Below are positions 1-11,349 of a stretch of 64,000 nt of DNA, piece by piece. The position numbers were made by a program, and so were the translations under genes. The stretch is taken from assembly GCA_015698045.1 (NCBI GenBank), contig BLAL01000199.1, forward strand, positions 248,001 through 312,000. Reading direction: 5' to 3'. Origin of the DNA: Rhizophagus clarus. Lineage: Eukaryota; Glomeromycota; Glomeromycetes; Glomerales; Glomeraceae. A model generated the notes under the pieces. That model worked only from the letters and a program-made list of their open reading frames with translations, was not told the origin of the DNA and did not search any database. Positions within the stretch are counted from its first letter, which is position 1; each line of letters starts with the position of its first letter.

Positions 1-125
1 TATTTCGACAATTCTGACTATTTCGACATTTCAATAATTTCTACATGTTAAAATTATTTCGGCATTTCAGCATTTCGACAGATTTTAATTTCGACATTTC
101 GGCATTGACCTTTACCATTTCAGCT
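1..125. repeat. degenerate ATTTCGAC/ATTTCGGC short tandem repeat
   Basis: The first 125 bases are made of imperfect copies of a 9-10 base unit close to ATTTCGACAT or ATTTCGGCAT. No gene is visible. The array probably starts left of the window. Confidence 0.6.
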
Positions 126-348
126 GGTAACTTTAGGTATGACACAGGTGACAAAAAAGGGTGCGATGCATCGCAGGTGCAAAAAATTATTAAACCCATA
201 CTTATAATATATTTAAAATATAAAATATACTTAAATTTTAATTTAAATCTATTTTAAATATATAAAAAATTGAGCTGGGGGGGTTATTTCGGTGTTGTAT
301 AAAATATTTGTTTTCGAATATTTAACAATAAAAATAACATGACCTTTG

Positions 349-384
<36 letters not shown>

Positions 385-899
385 TAAAAAATATATTTAT
401 ATTATACTTATTTTTAATTTAAATATATTTTAAGAATATTTTAAATATATAAAAATATATTTAAATTATACTTAAAATTCACTTTAAGTGTAATTTAAAT
501 ATTTAGACAAAAAACAAATATATTTAAAGTATATTATAAGATTATTTTAAATGTATTTTAAATATATTATAAGTATATTGTAATTTAAATTTGATACTTA
601 TTTTTAAGTATACAATTTAAGTATATTTTAAATACAATTACTTTTCATAAAGTATATACTAAAATTTATACAAACTAATAATTAATTTTATTTTATAAAT
701 TCAGATATTTCTTTGAATTTTATCTTATATAACTGAAAACCTTTATTTATTATATATATAATTTTACTCTTAATTATTAAAAGACCTAATTTTTATTTTT
801 AATATAAATTTTATTACAGAACTAGTTATTAACCCATTACTTAGCAATAGCAAAATGACATATATAGTCTAATATACACAGGTTGAAATATGTCAAATT
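126..899. other. AT-rich intergenic sequence
   Basis: Very AT-rich sequence with a poly(A) run near 352-380 and many TTTAAATATA-like words. I see no supported gene; the short open frame at 45-257 is low complexity. Confidence 0.6.
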
Positions 900-1200
900 A
901 GGCATCAATTAGTTAACAATCGGGTATCTGATTGATATCTAATTGATGACTGATTGGTTCAATTTAATACCAATCAGGCATTCTGATGATAGCTGATTTC
1001 TGCCAAAATCTGATACCAACCAGTCACCAATCAGATAGGCCGATTGATGATTGATTGATGGTTAATTAATAGTTGATTAATGGTTAATTGATGGTCAATT
1101 TATGATTAAATTATGGACAATTTATGGACAATTTATGGTCAATTTATAGTCAATTTATGATCAATTTACGGTCAATTTATGATCAAATGACCAATTGGTA
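900..1200. repeat. CCAATC/GATTGG words and GGTCAATTTATG tandem repeat
   Basis: From about 900 to 1060 the words GATTGG and CCAATC recur on both strands. From about 1085 to 1185 there are imperfect 11-14 base tandem copies of a GGTCAATTTATGA-like unit. The same GATTGG/CCAATC vocabulary returns at 6.6-7.2 kb, so the two stretches appear to belong to one repeat family. Confidence 0.6.
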
Positions 1201-1626
1201 AAACTTTTTTATTAAATTATAAACTCTATAAGGGGAGTTACACATATCACATAATATCCATTTTGTTATAAACCCTTACCCCCTTCCTCCTGTTAGATTT
1301 AATAACTAATCAGATTATAGTATTTATAAATTAAATAATTAATATAAGTGTAATGTAAGATTTTAACTATCTCCCTCCCCCTCTTTGATTATTACGTAAT
1401 ATGTGTAAGCTCCCTAAACAATAAAATATATAGTATCTTTACTTATTATATTAATAAATAGTGTAAATAAACATAAAAAATTAATATTTAAAATAAAAAC
1501 AATTCATGATAATCTTTTATACTACAAAATGTACTAGTATCCAGATGTATTATTTGAAAACAGATGTTAGTATATGATTGATAAAGTTAGTAATACTGTA
1601 TTTAATAAATGGTAAAGTGTAAATAT

Positions 1627-1785
1627 ATGGGGTCTTTGCAATAGAAAGGTACAAAACTTAAAAAAAAATATAAATTTAATTAATATTAAATTTACACTAA
1701 TTTTAGCATAAAAAACATAATTAGCATATAAAGTAAATTTAAAAATTTTTTTGAGTTTTGTATCTTTCTATTGCAAAGAGCACAT
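1627..1785 (+). mobile_element. 159-bp inverted-repeat element (MITE-like), copy A
   Basis: The stretch starts with ATGGGGTCTTTGCAATAG and ends with the near-complement CTATTGCAAAGAGCACAT, giving terminal inverted repeats of about 30 bp with a few mismatches. It has no coding capacity. The whole element is present again, reverse-complemented and about 95% identical by eye, at 20828-20989. Both copies sit in TA-rich flanks, which is compatible with a TA target duplication as in Tc1/mariner-derived MITEs. The class is inference. Confidence 0.75.
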
Positions 1786-2132
1786 ATATATAAAAAGTTA
1801 GTAATTATTATAGTAAAATACACAAATACAAAAAGTTAGTATTATGAAAAGTTTGATAAAATTTATAAAAAAAAATATGATTATGTTAGTAAAATATAAA
1901 AAAAAATAATAATATTAGTAATATAAAAAAAAGAAATACAACGTTACATTAGTAATATTAAAAAGAAATAAAGTTAATATTATAAAATAAAATATAGTTA
2001 GTACAATAAATTTAATGATAAAAGTACAATAATTAATATACCTGTAAAATGTAAAAAGAATAAGAAGAAAATAGAAAAGAAAGAGAACATGTATTTTTTA
2101 AAAAACAACTCTTTCCGCTGATCACTTTGACC

Positions 2133-4055
2133 AAATTTTCTGCGAAAAAAAAAAAAAAAAAATTTTTTTTAACCAAGGTAGTCAAGAGGAAACAACAAAC
2201 ATGTCTACACAACTCTTCGAAGTAGGAAAAGAGGACTTAGAGTCAGCTATAACAGAAGCTGTTAACGAAGCATTTTATAATGATATATCAGATATATTTC
2301 GTAACATAATGCGAAATACGTCTAATGAGTAGCATATAAAGAAATATATCCAAAAATATCTACCTGACCATGACTGGTCTATAATAAGAGAACTATGAGA
2401 CAAGGGATATGGGTTCCAAAGAACAGACTACTCCCTAGAAATGGTTGGCTTTATTCTAGCTTTGAGTCGTCGTTTGCTGAAGCATTCCTAAAAGTATATA
2501 CAGGTCTCTAATGGTGAAGGTGAAACAAATAACTCAGAATATAGTAGTTCTGAAAATGAATCTGAAATTACCATATCTAGTAGTTTTACAGCAGCTAATA
2601 AATCCAAATTAGTTATTACACCAAACGCTCCTGAGGAGAAAATGAATATTTCTTTCACAGAGGAAGACCAATCAGCATTCCAGTTGCACATCACAAATAA
2701 AGATCAACCTAATATGGATAGTTCCACGATAAATGATAAGAAGAAAAGGAAAAAGAAGAAATCTAGCCAGAACCAATCATAAAAAGCCAATCAGGTGAAC
2801 CAACCAATCCCATCTTCTTCATCATCGAACCCCTCCGTGTTAAAGAAATCATCACCAGCATCGTCCAGTACACAAGAGAATGGCAAATCTCTGGAAAGAA
2901 AAGACAAACAAGAGGATATTTATGGTGTACTGTAGATGATGCAAACTATATTATTACTGGATTTCACCCTTCACTGACGTCAAAGGCCGTTCATGATATC
3001 CTGTATATGACATCCTCGCGAAATGGAGTAACTTCGACATTCTGCAACACTTATCATCATAGGATAGAGTCATTTCAATATAAGTCAAGCGGCAGAAAAA
3101 ATATAAGACCATACGTTGTAAGTTCGAAATGACAGAGCTCTTCATGGAATATGACTTAAATAAGAGTTGGATGGCTCCCTTAAATGCACTACCAGTATGT
3201 TAGTACCCAGCGTCTTAGTCGCTCAAAGAACAGAAAGAAAGAAAGCGATACCAAGTTGTAATCGAAAACCCGTCTGATGATATGAACACGACTACGCTGG
3301 CCCTCAAAGAAAATATAGCATCTCTAACACAACGTGATATACGCATGTTCAAAGAGATCAAATTTCCAGATGGATCTAGGAAAATCATAGGCTATCTGTC
3401 AACATGGGATAGCATGAAAGAATGCATTGATAATCCTATGATTTGGAATGATGCATCGCTGAAATGGTCCTGCCACCTAGGCTTTTTTAACAACAAGAAA
3501 TCTTACAAACGCTAAAACAAGATCAAAACAAGTAAGACTTCTAAAACTAATATTTTACAAATCCCGTCTTGCAAGTCCAATATGGTCGATACAAGTTTGA
3601 ATCGTATTCCAGTTGGTAATTGTAGAGATTTCAAGCAAGCAAAGAAAACTAAAGAAGAACACCCCCGATCTCAAAACGAAATTTGGACGTAACTAAAAAT
3701 TCATCTCTGAAGAAACCCTAGATTTCCAAGAAGAAGCTAGTGGCAGATATAGCAACGATCATGAAAACTCTGAAAACACTTGTTAGGCAGTAGACTAAGA
3801 TAGTAATATTATAGGTCTAAGAGTGTACGTGTTATTTTTAATTTTTAGAATATTTCCTTTATTATTCCCCTTTCCCTTTTAGGATGCCTAGATTAGCTAG
3901 TATCACTCAATGCTTTGGTTTAGAGGTGATATGGTTAGACTGGGAGGTTTGGATCCTAGGAGCTTTCTTTCATGTATTTAGCGGTAGATTATTTCTGCCA
4001 ACCTTTTTTACTCAATAAAGTATCACGCTATTAATGCCTTTAAAGTTAAAAAAAA
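2133..4055 (+). mobile_element. decayed retroelement with ORF1-like gene and poly(A) tail
   Basis: This is a plus-strand unit with a broken open frame starting at 2201, an AATAAAG sequence near 4014, and a short A run at about 4047-4055. No reverse transcriptase or endonuclease is visible between the ORF and the tail. It is flanked by imperfect direct repeats (about 2089-2130 and 4056-4098) that could be an old target duplication. A related element lies on the minus strand at 18.5-20.7 kb. I read it as an ORF1-only, LINE-like or non-autonomous element; the class is inferred. Confidence 0.5.
2201..3515 (+). pseudogene. broken ORF1-like protein of a LINE-type element
   Basis: From the ATG at 2201 one reading frame continues to about 2935 but is broken by in-frame stops: TAG at 2330 and further TGA/TAA codons before 2800. 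It includes a Lys-rich stretch and a Ser/Pro-rich low-complexity part. The last segment (3282-3515) is open in a different phase. It carries the pattern F-K-x-I-K...SRK-x-IGY-x3-TWD...NP-x2-WND-x4-W, which also appears in the minus-strand ORF at 19003-19452, so the two are paralogous repeat proteins. Just upstream of this pattern both also share a YPAS-S-L-x-E/S segment. The function is not known to me; association with LINE ORF1 or gag-like proteins is inference. Confidence 0.5.
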
Positions 4056-4739
4056 ATGTATTTTTTGAAAAATAAACAAAGTTGCGTTGATCAAATAATG
4101 TGTATAAAATCAGACTAAATTTTGATTGGTTAATAATAGATAAATAGAAAACTATTGTTATAATTCTGGAGAAATTTCAAATTTACTAGTAATTCTACTG
4201 ACCCTTTTCATCTCTTATATATGTAGTGATCTTTTAAATTTGTATTAAATTTTACTTTAGACTTTCAGAGACCCAATTTTTTTTAATAATATTTATTAAT
4301 TTATTTAATATAAATATAATAAAAAGTACATTGTTTTTTATTTAATGTTATGAATTCTAAAAAAACTCTATTAAAAATATCTCATAAAAAGAAATTTCTG
4401 TCAAAATATCCTGTACAAACTCTTTCTATATGAACTCTTAAAAAATTTCTTAAAAAAAATTTTTCTATTAAAGAATTCCATATGAACCCTTTCCATGTGA
4501 ATTCTTAAAAACCCTTCTCTGATCTCTTTTGACCTAATTTAAAAGTTCAGTTATGATATTTTTCCTTTTTCCCTTACACTTCTTAGTATTGCAAACAATT
4601 TCCAAGTTATCTTTATCAAACCCCAAAATTGATAAGTTCCGCTATATTATTTTTTTTATTTAGTCTACTAATATGAGACAGAGATACTTGTTTATAGGTA
4701 TAGTAATAAAAGTGAAAGTAGAAGCAGGTTTGTTATTTT
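4056..4739. other. AT-rich intergenic sequence
   Basis: There is no supported gene. Near 4360-4520 there are several imperfect copies of a TATGAACTCTTAAAAA-like word. Confidence 0.5.
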
Positions 4740-6175
4740 CACATTTTTTTCATAGGTTCTCAGAAAAAAATTTTGCTTGACAACCCTATAAAAAGAAAAA
4801 AATAAATCAGTTATTAATTTATTAAAAATTACGAACTCTTTTCCTAATCTTCCTTTACCTTAATTCTAAAAGTGCGATCATATTTTCATTTAGCAACCTT
4901 ATAAAAAGAAAAAATAAAGTTAGTTTAATTTATTAAAAAAAACACTGAAAAACGTTTCCCACAACCTCCCTTACTTCAATTCAAGAAGTCCAGTTATGTT
5001 AACGTCTGGCAATCCTATAAAAAAGAAAAAAATATAAAGTTAGTTATTAAAAAAGATTAAGAATTCCTTTTCACTAATCTTTCCTTACCTAAATTCTAAA
5101 GGTCTGATCATGTTTTTTGTCTGGCAACCTTATAAAAAAGAAAAAAATAAATTAGTTTAATTTGTTAAAAAAAAAGCAACAAAAAAACTTTTCATCCAGC
5201 CTTCCCTTATCTTAATTCTATTATGTTTTTTGTCTGGCAACACTATAAAAGAAGAAAAAAATAAAGTTAGTTTAATTTATTAAAAAAAAAACACCAAAAA
5301 ACTTTTCCTACAACCTTCTTTACCTCAATTCAAGAAGTCTGATTATGTTAATGTCTGGCAACACTACAAAAAAGAAAAAAAATAAAGTTAATTCAATTTA
5401 TTAAAAAAAAGCAACAAAAACTGAAATTTTTCACCCAGCCCTCCCTTATCTCAATTCTGTCGTGTTTTTTGTCTGGCAACACTATAAAAGAAGAAAAAAA
5501 TAAAGTTAGTTTAATGTATTAAAAAAAATACTGAAAAACTTTTCCCACCTCCCTTACCTCAATTTAAGAAGTCTGGTTATGTTAACGTCTGACAACACTA
5601 TAAAAAAGAAAAAAAAATAAAGTTAATTCAATTTATTAAAAAAAAAAAAACACTGAGAAATTTTCTCCTAACTCTTCTTACCCCAATTCAAAAAGTCTGG
5701 TCATACTTTCATCTGGCAACACTACAAAAAAGAAAAAAAAATAAAGTTAATTCAATTTATTAAAAAAAAATACTGAAAAACTTTTCCCCCAACTCTTCTT
5801 ATCCCAATTCAAGAAGTCCGGTCACACTTTTATCTAGCAACTCTATAAAAAAAGAAAAAAATAAAGTTAGTTATTAAAAAATTAAGAATTCCCTTTTTTC
5901 TAACCTTCTCTTACCTAAATTCTAAAAATCCAGTCATGTTTTTTGTTTAGTAACCTTATAAAAGAAGAAAAAAATATTAAAAAAAAACACCAAAAAACTT
6001 TTCTCACAACTTCTCTTACCTCAATTCAAGAAGTCTGGTTATATTAACATCTGGTAACACTACAAAAAAGAAAAAATAAAGTTAATTCAATTTATTAAAA
6101 AAAAATACAAAATTTTTCCCTAACTCTCTTTACCTCAATTCAAGAAGTCTGGTCATGCTTTCGTCTGACAACTGA
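4740..6175. repeat. tandem array of about 12 units, mean period about 116 bp
   Basis: The landmark CTGGCAACACTATAAAA or a near variant recurs at about 4781, 4894, 5010, 5125, 5238, 5359, 5477, 5593, 5717, 5838, 5951, 6055 and 6169. That gives twelve intervals of 104-124 bp, mean 115.7. Each unit holds the same blocks in order: the GGCAAC landmark, an A-rich AAGAAAAAAATAAAGTTA block, a TTTATTAAAAAAAA block, a pyrimidine-rich CTTTTCC...CCTTACC block, and CAATTCAAGAAGTCTGG. Units with a TGTTTTTTGTCTGG junction interleave with units carrying GTTAACGTCTGG. It has no coding potential and looks like a fungal satellite. Confidence 0.9.
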
Positions 6176-6569
6176 CCATTTTTATGGTCAATTTTTGTAG
6201 TTCAAAATACGCAGATCTGCAGATATATTTAACTTTTTCCCCTAGTGTTGCGCTACTTCTGGTCCCATTTTTTTGTTCAGAGTTATTTATACACTTCAAA
6301 AGTATCTGTATACAGCCTCAAAATTGCTTATACATTTTGGAATTATCTCGAAAATTAGAAAAAGTTTTTTTTTAAAAAAAATGCAAATAGGAGTTATATA
6401 AATATTTTGTATCACACAACCATTGTGCATTTCCAAAATCATAGAAAAATTGGTACTTTTAACGATTTGTTTAATAATAATTAATTGACAAACTGGGAAT
6501 TCGATATTTAATAAAATTATTTAATGTCTTAATTAATAAACTTATCAGAATACTGCATGGTAATAAAAA

Positions 6570-7230
6570 AAAATATTCCAGTCACTAATCAGCCACCAAC
6601 CAGCACACGCATGATAAGTGGCTGGTAGATAACATTTTATAAATTGGTATTAAAATACTATCAATTTTGCTATCAATCAATCAGTTACCAATCGTTCACC
6701 TGTTAGCAATATCAGATTGATGACTGATTGGTGACCAATTTTTCAATTTTCAAATTGTAAACTTAATATATTTATCTGAAGGAATTCAAAATACAATCTG
6801 ACTTACTTTATAAGACTATAATGTTAATTTTTTGACTTTAATATGTAATTAAATTAAACTGATACTAATCTGCCATAAACTGGTCACCAATCAGCATATC
6901 AGATTGATGACCGATTGGTAACTGATTTTTAATAGTAAACTTAATATGTTTATTTGAAGAAATTCAAAAGCTCAGGTTAAGTACAATCTGGCTTACTTTA
7001 CAAAACTATAACATTAATTTTTGACTTTAATATGTAAATTAAATCAAACTGATATCAATTTGCTATAAACCAATTACCAATCGGTCATATAACCGATTGG
7101 TGACTGATTGGAATATATAATCGATTGATGACAGATAGGTAACCGATTGGCAGAATCAGTCACCAATCGGCATCCAATCATTCATCAATCTGTCATCAAT
7201 CTGTCAAATGACTGATTGGCAGCCAATTTT
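6570..7230. repeat. CCAATC/GATTGG-rich region with a 185-bp tandem duplication
   Basis: Two head-to-tail copies of a roughly 185-bp unit lie at about 6711-6895 and 6896-7084. Both run from CAGATTGATGAC through AAACTTAATAT, GAATTCAAAA or AAATTCAAAA, TACAATCTG, CTTACTTTA and TTTGACTTTAATATGTA to a CCAATC block. The right flank (7085-7230) is almost entirely GATTGG, CCAATC and ACCGATTGG words in both orientations. Confidence 0.75.
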
Positions 7231-8891
7231 TCATATTTTGACCTGTAATATGTATAATTCAGTAATAGACTAATAGTTGCATATGTATAAATAAGTATTC
7301 TAAATATTATAGTAATATATATATAAATTAGTAGTCTAAATACTATAGTTATATACAAAAACAATTATTATATTAAAGATTTTTAAAATCTATATTTAAG
7401 AATGATACTGTAACTAAAAATCAAATTCAGCAATATTACAAATTTTAAAGTTGAATTGTACATAAAAATCTATAAAGATACCTGTCAAAATTAATAAATT
7501 TTGTTATTTTTAATTTTATTATAGAAATTTTATTATTTCATCAATTAAATTTTACTAATTTCAATAGTAAGATAATTTTATTAAGCAACTTTAGTAGTCT
7601 GTAATACTATATAGTATTACAATCAGAATATTTGTGGATAGACATATTTAATTAATAAAAATAAGGATTTTTTTTTTGAGTATATTATCAAGGTTATATT
7701 TTATAATATAATAAATTTAAAGTTCTTTTCAAATATAAAATTAAAGAGAAATCTAATTCAGATTGAAAATTTATTTAATAGATGAAAAATTCAATCCGAA
7801 TAGAATTTCTTTCTCTTTTTATTATTAATAATGAAATTTTTAATTTTTCTATATTATATTTTAAGATATTGTTTTAAGATATTTCAAAAAATTTTTTGCC
7901 TTTATTAATTTTAAATTCATGTATAATTGTCAAAATGTATTCATTTACAAATATTCAGATTGCAATTCTAATACTATAATTCTAAAATTATATAATTTGC
8001 AATTAAATAAAATAAAATCTGAAATTTACAAATCTAAAGAAAAAGAAAATTAAAATATTTTTTTTTTTGTTAAATTTAAAAAAAAAAATTTAAATTAATC
8101 TATTTTTAAATGTTTTATCTATATATAATGGATTTTTAAGTCTTTTATATATAATTTTTACTCTAAGTTTATAAATAATCTATTTTAGAAGTAAGTAAAT
8201 TTTATATTTATAAAGAAAAATTTTATATGATCTTTATATATAACTGAATAAAAGGATATATTTAAAGAGAAAATAATGGATTAGTGAAAATAAATATATT
8301 GATAAATTATTCAAGAGGTTAAACATGGAATTCAAAACCTTTATGAAAATTAAAAATCACTTAGAGAGAGTTGATTGTATATATTAAAGGATAAATATAT
8401 TACTATTATTATAATCATAATTATTATAATATAAAATTTTTAAGAACTTTCTCATGCCAGTACTGGTAAAGTTTAGCTATAATTTAATAAAGATTATTAT
8501 TGCATTTTTTATTTATTATTACTTTTGGAAACTTTTTTTTTTTAATTGTGCTAAAAAATTATTGCATATTGGCGGCATTTACGATTACGCAATTTTTCTT
8601 GCACTATGAATTATTGTAACAGAGAACAAGGTAAAATATAATGGTTTCGCGTAAACATCCAAAAGTAATTGATTGGCTTTAACTCTTCATCTTACTGCAC
8701 GTGAGAGTCTTTCCTCCTTTATGCGCAGCTATGACTAACTGATAAAGAGTTATGTCAACGACGCAGCGGTCTTACGATACACAGAACACGTAAGATTCTA
8801 GGTATGAAAATTTCGTAATATAAATACCTTGTCGAAAATCTTAAAACAGTACTGATCGAAAGACAAAGTGAAAGATTTAACGGTTGTTAAA
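7231..8891. other. AT-rich intergenic region upstream of RAD23
   Basis: I see no gene in this stretch. The base composition rises clearly from about 8560, giving a more complex region (8560-8891) that probably contains the promoter and 5' leader of RAD23. Confidence 0.5.
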
Positions 8892-10627
8892 ATGAAGATC
8901 ACGTTTAAAACTTTGCAACAAACACAGTTTCAATTAGATGTTGAGCCTAATGAAACGGTAAATAACTTGTCCTAGAGTTTATAATTTACACATTAACGTT
9001 TGTTTAAATATATTTTTAGATTCTTCAGTTAAAACAAAAAATTGAAGAAAGTCATGGACATGTTGTGTCACTCCAAAAGCTCATCTTTAAAGGTGTGGTA
9101 TTGTTTCGTATTATGATTTGTTATATGGCTTATCCACCTCAATTTAAATACGTAAAATTTTTTGTTCAGGAAATGTTTTGAAAGATGAAAAGAAAATATC
9201 TGAATATCCCGTTTCAGAGAATGAATTTTTAGTATTAATGGTTTCTAAGGTAATTTAAGAATTTAATAAATAAGTAAATATATTATTCTTCTTAATTACA
9301 TAACACTTTAACAATAAATGTATAATTTCTTATAGCCAAAAACACCGATCAAAACACCGGCTGTACCTTCAAGTTCAAGACCCGAAGTTACTTCGAAACA
9401 AAGTACCGAAGCAACTGATACAAGTTCATCAGTTCCTCCTGTATTAAATACAGCAACAGCTGTACCAGCCACTACACAACCTATACAATCTTCAGAATGG
9501 AACAGTAATGCTAGTACCCTAGGTATTCAAATATTTTTTAAATTATGACGAATTAGATTATCTATAACTCTAAATCTATATTAATGCTGTTAAGTTACCG
9601 GATCCGACTATGAAAATGCTGTTAACAATATTATGGAGATGGGGTATGATCGTGATCAAGTTGCGAGGGCCATGCGTGCTAGTTTTAATAATCCAGATAG
9701 AGCTGTTGAATATCTTATAAATGTATGTGCCAATTAGTAGAGTAAAGTAGTGATAAAACGAAAATAATTTTAGGGTTAATGTCATTTTATGCTGTAATTA
9801 GGGTATTCCTGATATTGCACAACATGAACAACAAACTAATGCTACAGAACAAACAGCAAATCAACCTACCCAGCCGGTGCCCGCATCAACAACCAATACT
9901 AGTGCAACAACAGGTAGAATTCAACCTAGTAGTTATATAAAGTACCAAAAATTTAAATTTTGATATTCTTAAAAACTTATTATTTTATAGCACAACCACA
10001 AAACCTGTTTGAAGCATTTTCACAACAACAACAGCAGCAGCAACAACAACAACAACAGCAAGGAGGAAATGGTGATGCACTATCTGGGTTGAGAAATCAG
10101 CCACAACTTCAACAATTGCGACAGCTTGTTCAACAAAATCCGGCATTGTTGCAGCATTTAGTTCAACAAATTGGAGCTTCAAATCCTCAATTGTTGCAGG
10201 TGAAATTATTAATAGTACTATTTAATTTGTAATAAACCTATTTATTTAATATAAATAGATTTTAATTATTTTTAATTAAACATTATTGCATTAACTACGA
10301 ACATCAGCTTTTTAATAATGATCCTACAAGCTTCCTCCGGATGTTGCAAGAAGGTGGAGGAGGAGAAGAAACACGTGAAGGAAATCTTCCACCTCCACAA
10401 TACGTTTCTGTTACACAGGAAGAAAAGGAAGCAATTGATAGGGTAAATTGTGGAGTTAATTATTAATTTTTATGTAGACAAATTGTATTAATGATTGTTA
10501 TTATGATTGATAGCTGGAAGCCCTTGGATTTGAACGCGCTCTCGCTATCGAAGCTTTCCTTGCTTGTGAGCGTAATGAAGAAATGGCAGCGAACTATCTT
10601 TTTGATCATGCGCATGATGAAGATTAA
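8892..10627 (+). CDS. RAD23: UV excision repair protein Rad23 (UBL-UBA-XPCB-UBA)
   Basis: Rad23 carries ubiquitinated proteins to the proteasome and, with Rad4/XPC, recognises DNA damage. Nine exons are inferred: 8892-8957, 9020-9092, 9170-9249, 9336-9522, 9595-9722, 9802-9913, 9991-10199, 10308-10442 and 10514-10627. They give 367 residues; yeast Rad23 has 398. The order is an N-terminal ubiquitin-like domain (residues 1-73), a first UBA (about 137-178, including the EMGY motif), a linker with 13 consecutive Gln, an XPC/Rad4-binding helix region ([17 protein letters not shown], then LLQLFNNDP), and a C-terminal UBA ([20 protein letters not shown]). All expected domains are present and the frame is unbroken across all joins. 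The ATG at 8892 starts a typical UBL beta strand (MKITFKTL). Confidence 0.95.
10023..10061 (+). repeat. CAA/CAG tract encoding 13 Gln in Rad23
   Basis: There are thirteen consecutive CAA or CAG codons in exon 7, in the linker between UBA1 and the XPC-binding domain. Mixed codons suggest an older, moderately stable tract. Confidence 0.9.
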
Positions 10628-11316
10628 ATTTATTATTTATTCGTGAAATTGTAGCAATCAGAAATTGATGATATTATAACACCCAGTTTTGCAATTTTAT
10701 ATTTTATTTGTTCGTTATTCCTTGTTATTTCTTTTTTTTAATATGTTATCGAAAACGAAAGATAAGTTTATATGGCGTTTGATTCCATATTGATGTGAAA
10801 TTAGTTCATTTATTTTAATAATTGAGACCGGGACAGTAGAATTTAAATAGTTTAGCATAGTTACAGTTGAACATATATATAACTCAATTTCAATCAATAT
10901 AGTTTATGAAATTTTATTTCTTCTTCCGTATTTGTTAATTATTTACGTTTGTTTATAATAAATAAAAACTTTTTTATTGATACTTGTAAATTATATTATT
11001 AATGAACATCATTTGGCACCGCTCCTACCTGATAGAGCCGGTTCTATGAGGATTTGAATAGTTAATTTTGAGAAAAGATAATTTTTTTAGTATTAATAGT
11101 AAATTATTTCTGATGTGAATTATATATATATATTAACTATATACTACCTGTATGCATATATGCAGCTAACAATAATAAGTTAAAGTTTCAAATTTGCCGT
11201 AAAAATATCCGGTGCATATAAAAATAGCAAATTACCGTCCAAAGTAAGTTTATGATTAATTAATTATATTCAACCAATTTAACAAGTTTAGTTTTTCGAC
11301 GTTCTAATTTATTTGA
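10628..11316. other. intergenic region RAD23-PBS2
   Basis: This holds the probable RAD23 3' untranslated region followed by AT-rich sequence. There is no supported gene; the minus frame at 10715-10897 has no recognisable features. If the MAPKK has an upstream first exon it should lie here. Confidence 0.5.
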
Positions 11317-11349
11317 AATTTCGACTTTTTCGATATATTCGATCTTTTC

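Noticed and set aside
3282-3515. Independent small gene of 77 residues.
   Set aside because: Its sequence matches the tail of the repeat-encoded protein at 19003-19452 and it lies within a decayed element, so it was treated as part of a pseudogene.
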